64,000 nt of DNA, taken from Dermabacter vaginalis (lineage in GTDB: Bacteria; Actinomycetota; Actinomycetes; Actinomycetales; Dermabacteraceae). Under the pieces are notes generated by a model. The model searched no databases. It saw nothing but the letters and a program-made list of their open reading frames with translations, and was not told the DNA's origin. Of this stretch, positions 43,718 to 51,956 are shown in pieces (within the stretch, counting starts at the first letter, position 1; each line of letters opens with the position of its first letter). The stretch is taken from assembly GCF_001678905.1 (NCBI RefSeq), contig NZ_CP012117.1:124001-188000 (forward strand), in the 5' to 3' direction. The position numbers were made by a program, and so were the translations under genes.

Positions 43718-45364
43718 ATGAGCGTCATGGAGGCTTACGGGGCGCGTGCACGCGCGGAGGCGCGGCAACCGTCGGATCCCCTCCCCCTTCCCGAAAAGCC
43801 GCGCGTGGTTCCCCGCCCGCCGCATACGAAACGCACCCGGTTTGCGAAGTGGAAGCGGCCCGTTCCCCTCACGTACCCCACGTACGACCACGCGGCGGGC
43901 CACGACCACGACCGTCCGCGCCTCGAGATTTATCCGCGACTCGATGCCGTGTTCGTGCTGCTCGCGACCGTGCTCTCCCTCGTGCTCGCGTACGTGTTTC
44001 TTCGCCAGGGCCTTACGACCAACCCGAGCCGCCTCATTAACCTGCTCGTGTTCTGGCTCGTGTTCACCTACGCCGCGCTCCCGCGCATTCACCAGGCGCT
44101 CACGGCCGTCTACGTTCCCGATTACTTCATGGGACGCACGCGCACGGCGGACGGGCTGCTCGGCGACCCCGTCAACCTCGCGTTCGAAGGCTCAGCCGAG
44201 GACATTCACGTGGCGATGCGTAAGGCCGGCTGGGTGCTCGCGGAAGAAAACACCCTGCACAGCGCCCGCCGCACCGTGGTGGCATTCCTCTTGAGGCGCT
44301 CGTATCCGAGGGCGCCCGTGAGCTCGCTCTTCCTCTTCGGCAGGCGCCATGAGTTTGCCTATCAGCAGGAGGTGGGCGGTACAACGCTCAGGCGCCATCA
44401 CATTCGCTTTTGGCGCGTGCCACACAAGTGGGTCATGCCGGGCGGGCATCGCGTGACATGGCTCGCCGCCGCCACCTATGACCGTGGCGTGGGGCTTTCG
44501 CGATTCACGCTCCAGGTCACGCACAAGATCGACGAAAACACCGACGTTGAACGCAACTACGTGGTCGATACGCTTCTGCACGCCGATCACGCGATCCCCG
44601 TGGGCGTCATCAAGGACTATTCAACCTCGTACCACCACGTGAATGGCGGCGGTGACCCGCTGCGTACCGACGGCCACCTACCCGTTGTTGACGTGACGGG
44701 TGCCGAGGCCCGCTCGACCGGTTCCACCGCCGTGATCCAGCCGCGCAACCGCGCGACGGGCATCTTCTACTTGCGGGGCCGCTCGCTTCGCCCGGGCGAG
44801 CTCATGCAATCGCTCGAGCGCGAATGGCACGGCGCACGCGAGGATTTCCTCCAGGCGATTCGTAACTTCGGCGACCACCACCTCCCGCCCCCCTCGATCG
44901 GGTTTGTGGGGCTCATGATCGCTCTTGAAACGATCGCGGTTCTGGGGCTGTGGTGGCTCGTGTGGGCGAAGGGTTCGGGCGCAACGGTGGCCGACGGCGT
45001 CACGCGCGCTCTTGGTTTCGAGCGTCTCGGTGATGCTCCGCTTGTGCCTCTCACCGTGCTCGTCGCGGGGCAGATTGTGCTCTTCCTGCTCATGCTCGGT
45101 CGCAATCGATGGGCGAGGCTCGGCCTCATGGCGCTGCTCGCGTTCGATTCTCTGACGCGCATCAGCGTGGCGGCACTTGAACCGGCGGGGGCGGCGAGTG
45201 CCTCCGAGCTTCTCGGCGTAGGCCTGAGCACCCTCGCGCTTCTCACGCTCACGTCGGATGCGGCCCGCATCTGGGTGCATACGGACCGCATCGCGTATTA
45301 CGCCGCGCGCGAGAGCGCGAACGATGAAGGTTCCTCCTGCGGCGAAGATCCCGACCGAGCCTGA
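43718..45364 (+). CDS. LssY C-terminal domain membrane protein
   Basis: A 548-aa protein. A charged N-terminus of about 70 residues is followed by two TM helices (about 75-95 and 103-122), an LssY-C domain and two to three further TM helices from about residue 390 on. LssY-C hallmarks are GDPVNLAFEGSAEDIHVAM, APVSSLFLFGRRHEFAYQQE in part (about 195-213) and RRHHIRFWRVP. The domain may bind or process membrane lipid-linked substrates; the reaction is not known. ATG at 43718 lies directly beside a TACAAT-like sequence, so a short leader or a start at 43727 is possible. A decamer copy at 43767 codes for the disordered N-terminal part. Confidence 0.85.
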   Translation: MSVMEAYGARARAEARQPSDPLPLPEKPRVVPRPPHTKRTRFAKWKRPVPLTYPTYDHAAGHDHDRPRLEIYPRLDAVFVLLATVLSLVLAYVFLRQGLTTNPSRLINLLVFWLVFTYAALPRIHQALTAVYVPDYFMGRTRTADGLLGDPVNLAFEGSAEDIHVAMRKAGWVLAEENTLHSARRTVVAFLLRRSYPRAPVSSLFLFGRRHEFAYQQEVGGTTLRRHHIRFWRVPHKWVMPGGHRVTWLAAATYDRGVGLSRFTLQVTHKIDENTDVERNYVVDTLLHADHAIPVGVIKDYSTSYHHVNGGGDPLRTDGHLPVVDVTGAEARSTGSTAVIQPRNRATGIFYLRGRSLRPGELMQSLEREWHGAREDFLQAIRNFGDHHLPPPSIGFVGLMIALETIAVLGLWWLVWAKGSGATVADGVTRALGFERLGDAPLVPLTVLVAGQIVLFLLMLGRNRWARLGLMALLAFDSLTRISVAALEPAGAASASELLGVGLSTLALLTLTSDAARIWVHTDRIAYYAARESANDEGSSCGEDPDRA

Positions 45365-45367
45365 GGC

Positions 45368-46711
45368 TTACGGCGTGCGCGCGGAGTCGTCGGAGAACAC
45401 GTCGGGGATGCCGTCACGGTTGGCATCGACCTTCTCGCGTTCGGCGATCTTCGCGTAGCGGGCGTTGCGCGGTGCGAGGATGGCCGCGCCGGCGATCGCG
45501 GCGAGCACCGAGGCGGTCAGCACGCCCACCTTCGCCCAATCGTGCGCGGGGTTGGACACATCGAAGCTGAGCTCGGCCACGAGAAGCGACACGGTGAAGC
45601 CGATGCCCGCGAGCGCCGCGACGCCCGTGAGGTCGATCCACTTGATGTCAGGGTCGAGGCTCGCGCCGCGGAGGCGAGTCACGAGGAACGTCGTTCCCAC
45701 GATGCCAAGCATCTTGCCCGCAACGAGGCCCACGATGATGCCGAGCGCAACGCTCGACGTCCACGCCTCGGTGAGGCCGCTCAGGCCTCCCACGGCGACG
45801 CCCGCGCTGAAGAACGCGAAGATCGGCACGGCGATGCCCGAGGAGAGCGGGCGGAAGCGGTGCTCGAACGTCTCGGCAAGCGAGTAGCGCTCGCCGTATT
45901 TCGAGAGGGGGTTCACGGGGATCATGAACGCGAGGGCCACACCGGCGATGGTGGCGTGAATGCCGGAGTTGTAGAAGAGCGCCCACACGATGAGGCCGAG
46001 TGGGAGCAGCACGAACCAGGCCGCGCTGTAGTGCTTCTTGAAGAGCGCCTCGGCTTTGTTGGCGACGAGCCAGTAAAGGGCGAGGGGAATGAGTGCGAAG
46101 GCGAGGTAGTGGAGCTTGAGGTCGCTCGAGTAGAACACGGCGATGATCGTGATGGCGATGAGGTCATCGACGATGGCGAGGGTGAGGAGGAAGGTGCGCA
46201 GCGCGGCGGGAAGCTTTGACCCAACAATGGCGAGAACGGCGACGGCGAAGGCGATGTCGGTCGCGGCGGGGATCGCCCAACCATCGAGAGTTTCGGGGTT
46301 CGCGGCGTTGAAAGCCGTGTACAGCAGGGCCGGGAGCGCCACGCCACCAACGGCTGCCGCGACGGGCACAAACGCGCGGCGTGGATCGCGCAGATCCCCC
46401 TTTGTGAGCTCCATCTTGAGCTCAAGTCCCACGAGGAAGAAGAAAATCGCGAGGAGGCCATCGGCTGCCCAGTGCGCGAGGGAAAGGTCGAGGTCGAGCC
46501 AGCTCGTGGAGAAGCCGACGTGCATGTCGCGAAGCGAGAAGTAGGCGTCGGCGGCGGGGGAGTTCGCGAGGATGAGCGCGAGAATGGTGGCGCCTACGAG
46601 GATGAGGCCGCCCGTGGTTTCGGCCGTGAGAATTTTTTCGATGCGCGTCAGTTCGCGATAGGTGCCGCGCGCGAGAATCGTGTCGGTGCGGCTTTGATGG
46701 TTGCTCGTCAT
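45368..46711 (-). CDS. nhaA: Na+/H+ antiporter NhaA with Ca-binding-like tail
   Basis: A 447-aa antiporter, ATG at 46711 (MTSNHQSRTD). NhaA signatures are HWAADGLLAIFFFLVGLELK in part, GWAIPAATDIAFAVAVLAI in part and the ion-binding pair in LAIVDDLIAITII (Asp-Asp). About twelve TM helices. The C-terminal cytosolic tail ends DANRDGIPDVFSDD, a DxNxDGxxD loop like EF-hand or thrombospondin type 3 calcium sites, which is not part of standard NhaA. A second nhaA gene with the same kind of tail lies upstream, so the pair is probably an old duplication. Confidence 0.94.
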   Translation of the reverse strand: MTSNHQSRTDTILARGTYRELTRIEKILTAETTGGLILVGATILALILANSPAADAYFSLRDMHVGFSTSWLDLDLSLAHWAADGLLAIFFFLVGLELKMELTKGDLRDPRRAFVPVAAAVGGVALPALLYTAFNAANPETLDGWAIPAATDIAFAVAVLAIVGSKLPAALRTFLLTLAIVDDLIAITIIAVFYSSDLKLHYLAFALIPLALYWLVANKAEALFKKHYSAAWFVLLPLGLIVWALFYNSGIHATIAGVALAFMIPVNPLSKYGERYSLAETFEHRFRPLSSGIAVPIFAFFSAGVAVGGLSGLTEAWTSSVALGIIVGLVAGKMLGIVGTTFLVTRLRGASLDPDIKWIDLTGVAALAGIGFTVSLLVAELSFDVSNPAHDWAKVGVLTASVLAAIAGAAILAPRNARYAKIAEREKVDANRDGIPDVFSDDSARTP

Positions 46712-46839
46712 GGGGAGAGTCCTTGGGGGCTCGGCGGGCATTATCAACGGGCCGCGGTCTCGGCCGCGAGGCCCGTGCCGACCAGACTTCCCGGCACACC
46801 AAAAACCGAGTGTACATGCCGTTTCATTGCGCATGCGAA

Positions 46840-46867
46840 AGGGGCCCAGGTCGTGTGACCGGGGCCC
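46840..46867 (-). terminator. Terminator after the second nhaA gene
   Basis: GGGGCCC-A-GGTC (46840-46851), loop GTGT, GACC-G-GGGCCCC (46856-46867). It lies just downstream of the minus-strand stop at 46887 and upstream of the next nhaA start. Confidence 0.75.
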
Positions 46868-46886
46868 CATTCATGTGCGGGGTGCG

Positions 46887-48269
46887 CTACTGCTGAGGTG
46901 AGCGCGAGGTGTCGTCGGAGAACACGTCGGGGATGCCGTCCTTGTTCTCGTCGCGCGATTCGAGCTCGGCGATCTTCTTGTAGTGATTATTGCGAGGCAG
47001 CAGAATGAGTGCGCCCACGACTGCCGCGAGCAGGGAGGCGGTGAGCACACCGATCTTCGCGTCTTCCACGAGCGGGCTCGTGGGATCGAAGCTCAACTCC
47101 GCGACGAGGAGCGACACGGTAAAGCCGATACCGGCGATGGCGGACATGCCGATGAGGTCGATCCACTTGATCTCGTCGTCCAGGTTCGCCTTCGTCAGCT
47201 TTGTGACGAGGAAGGTTGTGCCGGTGATACCGATCATCTTGCCGCACACGAGCCCGATGATGACGCCGAGGGCCACGGTTGTCGTCCATGCATCGAACAG
47301 CCCGCTGAAGCCGCCCACGGCGACGCCCGCGCTAAAGAACGCGAATACGGGAACGGCAACGCCCGTGGAGAACGGGCGGAGCCTGTGCTCGAGGGTTTCG
47401 GCGAGTGAATGCTGCTGGCCGTAGGCGCTGCGAGCGTGGACGGGCACGCAGAACGCGAGCACAACGCCCGCGATGGTGGCGTGGACGCCCGAGTTGTAGA
47501 ACAGGATCCACGTGATGACCGCGAGCGGGAAGAGAATTATCCACGCCGTCGAGTAGTGCTTTTTGAAAAGCCACTCGGCCTTGTAGGCCACGAGCGCGTA
47601 GATCGCGATCACGGGCACCGCCGCAAGGAGGTAGAGCAGGTTTGTTTCTTCGGCGTAGAAGAGCGCAATGATGAGAATCGCGATCAGGTCGTCCACAACG
47701 GCGAGCGTGAGAAGGAAGGTGCGCAGCGCCGCGGGCAGCTTCGAGCCGATGAGGGTGAGCACGGCCACGGCGAAAGCAATGTCGGTCGCGGCGGGAATCG
47801 CCCAGCCGTGGTGAGAGGCTTCGGGGCCGGCGAGGTTGACGAGCGTATAGATCACCGCGGGGACCGCCACGCCACCGGCGGCCGCGAGCATGGGGACAAG
47901 CGCGAGCTTCGGGTCGCGCAAGTCACCGCGAATGAATTCGTGCTTGAGTTCGAGGCCCACGAGGAAGAAGAAGACGGCGAGGAGACCGTCGGCGGCCCAG
48001 TGCGCGATCGACAGGTTGAGGTTGAGCCAGCCGAGATCAAAACCGAGATGCGCGTCTCGCACACTGAAGTACAGATCCGAAAGGGGGGAGTTTGCGCAGA
48101 TGAGCGCGAGGATGGTCGCGATGACGAGGGCAACACCACCCGCAGATTCTTTCGTGAGGATTTCTTCGACGCGGCTGTATTCGCGGAAGGTTCCCTGCTC
48201 AAGGATTTTCTTGGGCGTGCCCGGCTTGGGTGCGGGGAGGTCGCTATCCGACGCCTGCTTGCTATTCAC
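46887..48269 (-). CDS. nhaA: Na+/H+ antiporter NhaA (paralogue) with Ca-binding-like tail
   Basis: A 460-aa NhaA-family antiporter with ATG at 48269 (MNSKQASDSD). Core motifs are the same as in the other copy: WAIPAATDIAFAVAVLTLIG and LAVVDDLIAILII. The tail reads DENKDGIPDVFSDD, again a DxNxDGxxD-type loop, so the motif is conserved between two otherwise well diverged copies. It lies 51 bp downstream of an M20 deacylase gene transcribed the same way. Confidence 0.94.
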   Translation of the reverse strand: MNSKQASDSDLPAPKPGTPKKILEQGTFREYSRVEEILTKESAGGVALVIATILALICANSPLSDLYFSVRDAHLGFDLGWLNLNLSIAHWAADGLLAVFFFLVGLELKHEFIRGDLRDPKLALVPMLAAAGGVAVPAVIYTLVNLAGPEASHHGWAIPAATDIAFAVAVLTLIGSKLPAALRTFLLTLAVVDDLIAILIIALFYAEETNLLYLLAAVPVIAIYALVAYKAEWLFKKHYSTAWIILFPLAVITWILFYNSGVHATIAGVVLAFCVPVHARSAYGQQHSLAETLEHRLRPFSTGVAVPVFAFFSAGVAVGGFSGLFDAWTTTVALGVIIGLVCGKMIGITGTTFLVTKLTKANLDDEIKWIDLIGMSAIAGIGFTVSLLVAELSFDPTSPLVEDAKIGVLTASLLAAVVGALILLPRNNHYKKIAELESRDENKDGIPDVFSDDTSRSPQQ

Positions 48270-48320
48270 TGCGTGCTACTCCAATGGGTTGATCGTCGTG
48301 AAGGATTCGGGTTTGTGGTC

Positions 48321-49661
48321 TTAGTTGCTCAGGCGCTCGAGAAGCGCGAGGAAGAACGCTTCGCACTTGTCGAGTTGGTCGAGGGCAACGTATTCGTTCG
48401 CGCCGTGTGCCTGGGCGATATCGCCGGGGCCGATGACGACGGCGCTCATGCCCGCAGCTTCGTAAATGCCGGACTCGGTTCCGTAGGTGACTTTCGTGGG
48501 GCTGATGGTCACGCCGAGTTCACGCGCGAGCTGTACGGCCTCGCCCTCGGTCCCGCAGTCGAGCGGGTAGAGAAGCGTGCGGATCGTGAGGCTCGCGCCC
48601 ACGTTTTTCGCTTGCTCGGGATCGGCCGGATCGGCGGGAATTGCCTTCTTCATCTCCTCGTCGAGTTCGGCGATCTTCGCTTGGATGCGGCGGGCGATCG
48701 CGATCGCGTCGTCGCTTGGGAGGGCGCGGTATTCGAGAAGAAGGTGCGCGTGCGCTCCGACCGTGTTGATCGCGTTGCCGCCGTCAAAGCGGTTGACGCC
48801 GCCCGTGATGTGGGGGACGAGGAAGGCGGAATCGCTCGGGCCTTCGGCGATACCGCGGTCGATGATCTCTTCGTGGAACCAGGTGGTGAACATCGCCGCG
48901 TAGCGGTTCGCGTTGAGGCCGCGGGGGAGGAGGCTCGAGTGGGCGGCGATGCCCCGGAAATCGGCCTCGAAGGAGTTCATGGACTTGTGGGCGGTGATGA
49001 CGTCCATCATCGTGGGCTCGCCAACGTAGGCAATCCGCGGTGCGATCTCGAGCGTGTCAAGTTGCTTGACGAGTTCGCGCGCACCGTTGCAGCTCGTTTC
49101 TTCGTCCCATGTCGCGGCGAGGTACACGGGTTCGGTCAGCTCGGCCGCGAGGAAACGATCGGCGAGGGCCGTGAAGGTCGCGATGTAGCCTTTCATGTCG
49201 GCCGTGCCGCGGCCGTAGAGTTTGCCGTCGCGCTCGGTCGGCTCGAAGGGCGGGCTTACCCACTCTTGTCCCGTGACGGGCACGCAGTCAGTGTGGCCCG
49301 CGATGAGGATGCCTCGGCGTGCGGCGTCGCTCGCGTGTGCAGGCGTGCTCTCGCCCTCGAGTCGATCCACGCCCCCGCGGCCCGTACCGTAGTCGCTACC
49401 GAGCACGTCCTTTGCTGCCCGATCGGTGCTGTCGCCAGCGCTTTCCCCCTTCGCGGGGAATACGGCAACGAGGTTCGCATCGAGCCCGTCGTCTTCGCGG
49501 AACACGTGGGTCGTCACGCCCTTGCTCGCAAAGATCCGCTGCAGCAGTGTGATCGTCTCGAGGTTCCCGGTGTGGGAGGTGCTGTCGATTCGCACGAGAG
49601 CCTCGAGGATGTCGCGCGGGCTCGTGGGCAGGTTCGACTCGGGGTTCTCAGTCTGGGGCAT
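48321..49661 (-). CDS. M20-family deacylase, probable acetylornithine deacetylase
   Basis: A 446-aa metallohydrolase. Metal-binding and catalytic motifs are [11 protein letters not shown] (about 114-124), GRGTADMKG (about 148-156) and [13 protein letters not shown] (about 177-189, with the Glu-Glu-like pair as D-E-E-T). [19 protein letters not shown] in part marks the dimerisation lid. The pattern best fits ArgE. An extra segment of about 35 residues (about 75-110, rich in Gly, Asp, Ser) sits just before the first metal motif and is not typical. The substrate could also be another N-acyl amino acid; no arginine gene is nearby. Confidence 0.85.
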   Translation of the reverse strand: MPQTENPESNLPTSPRDILEALVRIDSTSHTGNLETITLLQRIFASKGVTTHVFREDDGLDANLVAVFPAKGESAGDSTDRAAKDVLGSDYGTGRGGVDRLEGESTPAHASDAARRGILIAGHTDCVPVTGQEWVSPPFEPTERDGKLYGRGTADMKGYIATFTALADRFLAAELTEPVYLAATWDEETSCNGARELVKQLDTLEIAPRIAYVGEPTMMDVITAHKSMNSFEADFRGIAAHSSLLPRGLNANRYAAMFTTWFHEEIIDRGIAEGPSDSAFLVPHITGGVNRFDGGNAINTVGAHAHLLLEYRALPSDDAIAIARRIQAKIAELDEEMKKAIPADPADPEQAKNVGASLTIRTLLYPLDCGTEGEAVQLARELGVTISPTKVTYGTESGIYEAAGMSAVVIGPGDIAQAHGANEYVALDQLDKCEAFFLALLERLSN

Positions 49662-49772
49662 AATTCCACGTTACCCCCTTGACGGTCTCCACGGGAGAGA
49701 CGGTAGTTTCACTGTGAGAGAGCTGTCGAGGAAAATCCAGGTCGTCATGGCTCGGGAGCAGGGAGGCTCACC

Positions 49773-50960
49773 GTGAGGGTGGTAATCGCGCCCGATTCCT
49801 TTAAGGAGTCGATGAGCGCCGGGGAGGCCGCAGCGGCGATCGCCCGTGGGGTGCGTGCAGCGGTTCCGGGGGCGGCGTGCACGCTCATTCCCGTGTCCGA
49901 CGGTGGCGAGGGATTCACCGCTTCCCTCTCCTCCGCTCTCGAGGCCACCCGCCATCCCATCACCGTCGCCGATGCCCTCGGCCGCCCCGTGAGCGCGGAG
50001 CTTGCCCTTGCCTTGGAAGTGGAGCCGCCCACCGCCGCCCTCGAGATGGCGAGCGCCGCGGGCCTCATGCACCTCACGCCCGATGAGCGAGACCCGTGGA
50101 GGGCGAATACGCGTGGCGTGGGGGAGCTCATTGCGCACGCCCTCGACCGGATCGGCGAGGGTGGCCGCCTCATCATCGGCATCGGCGGGTCCGCCACGAA
50201 CGATGGTGGGGTGGGCATGCTCGGGGCGCTCGGCGTGCGCTTTTTTGATTCCGACGGTTGCCCGCTTCACCCCGCTCCCTCCTCACTCGCGGGAAAGCTC
50301 GCGCGTATCGATGTGAGCGGCCTCGATCCACGGCTTTCGCAGGTCAGCATCGAGGTTGCGTGCGACGTCACGAATCCGCTTCTCGGTCAAAGCGGCGCAA
50401 GCGCGATCTTTGGCCCGCAAAAGGGTGCGGATCGCACTACGGTGGCGAAGCTCGATGCTTTCCTTGGGGAACTCGTGGAGGCTGCGGAAGCGTCGGACCC
50501 CGTCCTTCGCGCCCGCGCCCACGCGAACGAACCGGGCGCCGGAGCCGCAGGCGGGCTTGGGTGGGCACTGCGAACGTTTCTCGGTGCGCGCTTCGAGCCG
50601 GGCTTCGATCTCGTCGCGCGCACGGTGGGGCTAGAGCAGGTGATCGAGAATGCTGACCTCGTGTTCACGGGTGAAGGGGCGATCGACGCACAGACGCTCC
50701 ACGGCAAGGCCCCCGCGGGTGTCGCCGCTCTCGCAAGGCGCCACGGCGTGCCGTGCGTGGCGTTTGCGGGGCGCGTAGGCGAGGGCGCCGAGGTGCTTTA
50801 CGCTCATGGTGTGAGCGCTCTCGTGCCGATCGTGCAGGGAGTGACGACTCTCGAAGAGGCGCTCAATGACGGTCCGCGCAACCTCGAGCGTGCAGCGGCA
50901 ACCTCGATGCGACTCATGGAACTAGGAAAAGGAGCAGTTCATGGCGACGAATCAGGCTGA
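49773..50960 (+). CDS. Glycerate 2-kinase (GlxK/GarK family)
   Basis: A 395-aa kinase. GTG at 49773 follows GGGAGG. MRVVIAPDSFKESMSAGEAA (1-20) is the family hallmark, followed by PVSDGGEGF, IGIGGSATNDGGVGML in part and a C-terminal FTGEGAIDAQTLHGKAP motif (about 292-308). It phosphorylates D-glycerate with ATP. It is divergent from the M20 gene and its last 20 bases overlap the next small gene. Two exact decamer copies occur here, at 50250 (codes for D-S-D-G) and 50488. Confidence 0.93.
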   Translation: MRVVIAPDSFKESMSAGEAAAAIARGVRAAVPGAACTLIPVSDGGEGFTASLSSALEATRHPITVADALGRPVSAELALALEVEPPTAALEMASAAGLMHLTPDERDPWRANTRGVGELIAHALDRIGEGGRLIIGIGGSATNDGGVGMLGALGVRFFDSDGCPLHPAPSSLAGKLARIDVSGLDPRLSQVSIEVACDVTNPLLGQSGASAIFGPQKGADRTTVAKLDAFLGELVEAAEASDPVLRARAHANEPGAGAAGGLGWALRTFLGARFEPGFDLVARTVGLEQVIENADLVFTGEGAIDAQTLHGKAPAGVAALARRHGVPCVAFAGRVGEGAEVLYAHGVSALVPIVQGVTTLEEALNDGPRNLERAAATSMRLMELGKGAVHGDESG

Positions 50961-51282
50961 AAAGCGTGTGCGTTTTCGAGACGTCAAGCCATTCGAGGTC
51001 GCGGATTCGCTCGAGGAACTCAGAGGGCCGTCGGAAGGCTTGCTCACTCCACCCGTGGACGTTCATTGGTCGGGGTTGCGCACCACGTTTGATGTGTCGA
51101 ATGAGCGGCAGCGTCGTCGCCTCTACCAGGCGGTTCTTTCCAATGGCCGCCAAGAACATCTCACCGCTTTTCTCAACCGTGATCTCCTCCTTCATGACTG
51201 GCCGACCCTCACGCTCGACACTCGCATCGTCGATTCTTGGGCGCGGCGATTTCCTGAGATTGAGCAACGCCGACGGAGGTAG
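50941..51282 (+). CDS. Small basic protein paired with AbiEii-type toxin (candidate antitoxin)
   Basis: A 113-aa protein, ATG at 50941 behind AAAGGAG, overlapping the glycerate kinase stop by 20 bases. It is rich in Arg at both ends and shows HLTAFLNRDLLLHDWPTL (about 73-90) and RIVDSWARRFPEIEQRRRR in part at the C-terminus. No HTH is clear. It ends five bases before the nucleotidyltransferase gene, a spacing typical of antitoxin-toxin pairs. Function is inferred from position. Confidence 0.7.
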   Translation: MATNQAEKRVRFRDVKPFEVADSLEELRGPSEGLLTPPVDVHWSGLRTTFDVSNERQRRRLYQAVLSNGRQEHLTAFLNRDLLLHDWPTLTLDTRIVDSWARRFPEIEQRRRR

Positions 51283-51287
51283 AGGCG

Positions 51288-51956
51288 ATGGACGAGGAAA
51301 TTAGGCGCGAGGTCGCCCGGGTAATGCTCTCCGCACTACGCGGCACCGGATTCGTTTTAACCGGCGCGGGTGCACTTTCTGAGCACCGAGTCATTTCACG
51401 TCCCACACGAGACGTTGATCTTTTTGCTACCGATCAGTTCGCTGGCAAGGTGCCAGAGATCGTGCCTCGTCTCCGCTCAGCTCTGCTCGAGAAAGGAGCA
51501 GAGCTGATTATCGGGCGTGAGTTCCAGTCTTTTGTCGACGGACGAATTCGCTGGGAGGGACACGAGGTCGGGTTTGATCTTGGCATCGATTGGCGGGGGT
51601 TTCCACCGACCGAGCTGCCTATTGGTCCCGTTCTCGACATAAGGGACTGCGTGGGATCAAAAATGGCGGCCCTCTATAGTCGCCATGAGCAACGCGACTA
51701 CATGGACGTAGCCGCGATAGTGCTCGACGGCAGGTGGATGCACCCGGAGATCCTTGATATGGCGAGGCACAACGATCCAGGTCTTGAATTCACTATTCTT
51801 GCCGCGCTTCTTGACCCGGAGCATCCCGACTTTCCTCGTCGTGAGGACTTCGAGGAGTATGGATTCGGACTCGACGAAGAAGCGGATATGCGCGGTGCGC
51901 TTGGGCTTTTTCGCGAGGCGATTTTGGGGCGAGGGGCCGCAACCGAGGAACCCTAG
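51288..51956 (+). CDS. AbiEii/AbiGii-like nucleotidyltransferase toxin
   Basis: A 222-aa DNA-polymerase-beta-fold nucleotidyltransferase. FVLTGAGALSEH (about 21-32) and RPTRDVDLFA (about 37-46) carry the G-S/A-x and D-x-D motif; GHEVGFDLGIDW holds the third acidic residue; DCVGSKMAALYSRHEQRDYMD in part (about 117-138) is the conserved K and D-x-x-D segment of AbiEii. Such toxins transfer nucleotides to tRNA or other targets and act in abortive infection or plasmid maintenance. Its end overlaps the convergent ABC gene by four bases. Confidence 0.85.
   Translation: MDEEIRREVARVMLSALRGTGFVLTGAGALSEHRVISRPTRDVDLFATDQFAGKVPEIVPRLRSALLEKGAELIIGREFQSFVDGRIRWEGHEVGFDLGIDWRGFPPTELPIGPVLDIRDCVGSKMAALYSRHEQRDYMDVAAIVLDGRWMHPEILDMARHNDPGLEFTILAALLDPEHPDFPRREDFEEYGFGLDEEADMRGALGLFREAILGRGAATEEP

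Noticed and set aside
47409..49682. Long plus-strand open frame of about 757 codons
   Set aside because: Antisense to nhaA and the M20 deacylase gene, both with catalytic motifs; no ribosome site and a biased Glu/Arg/Val/Gly product.
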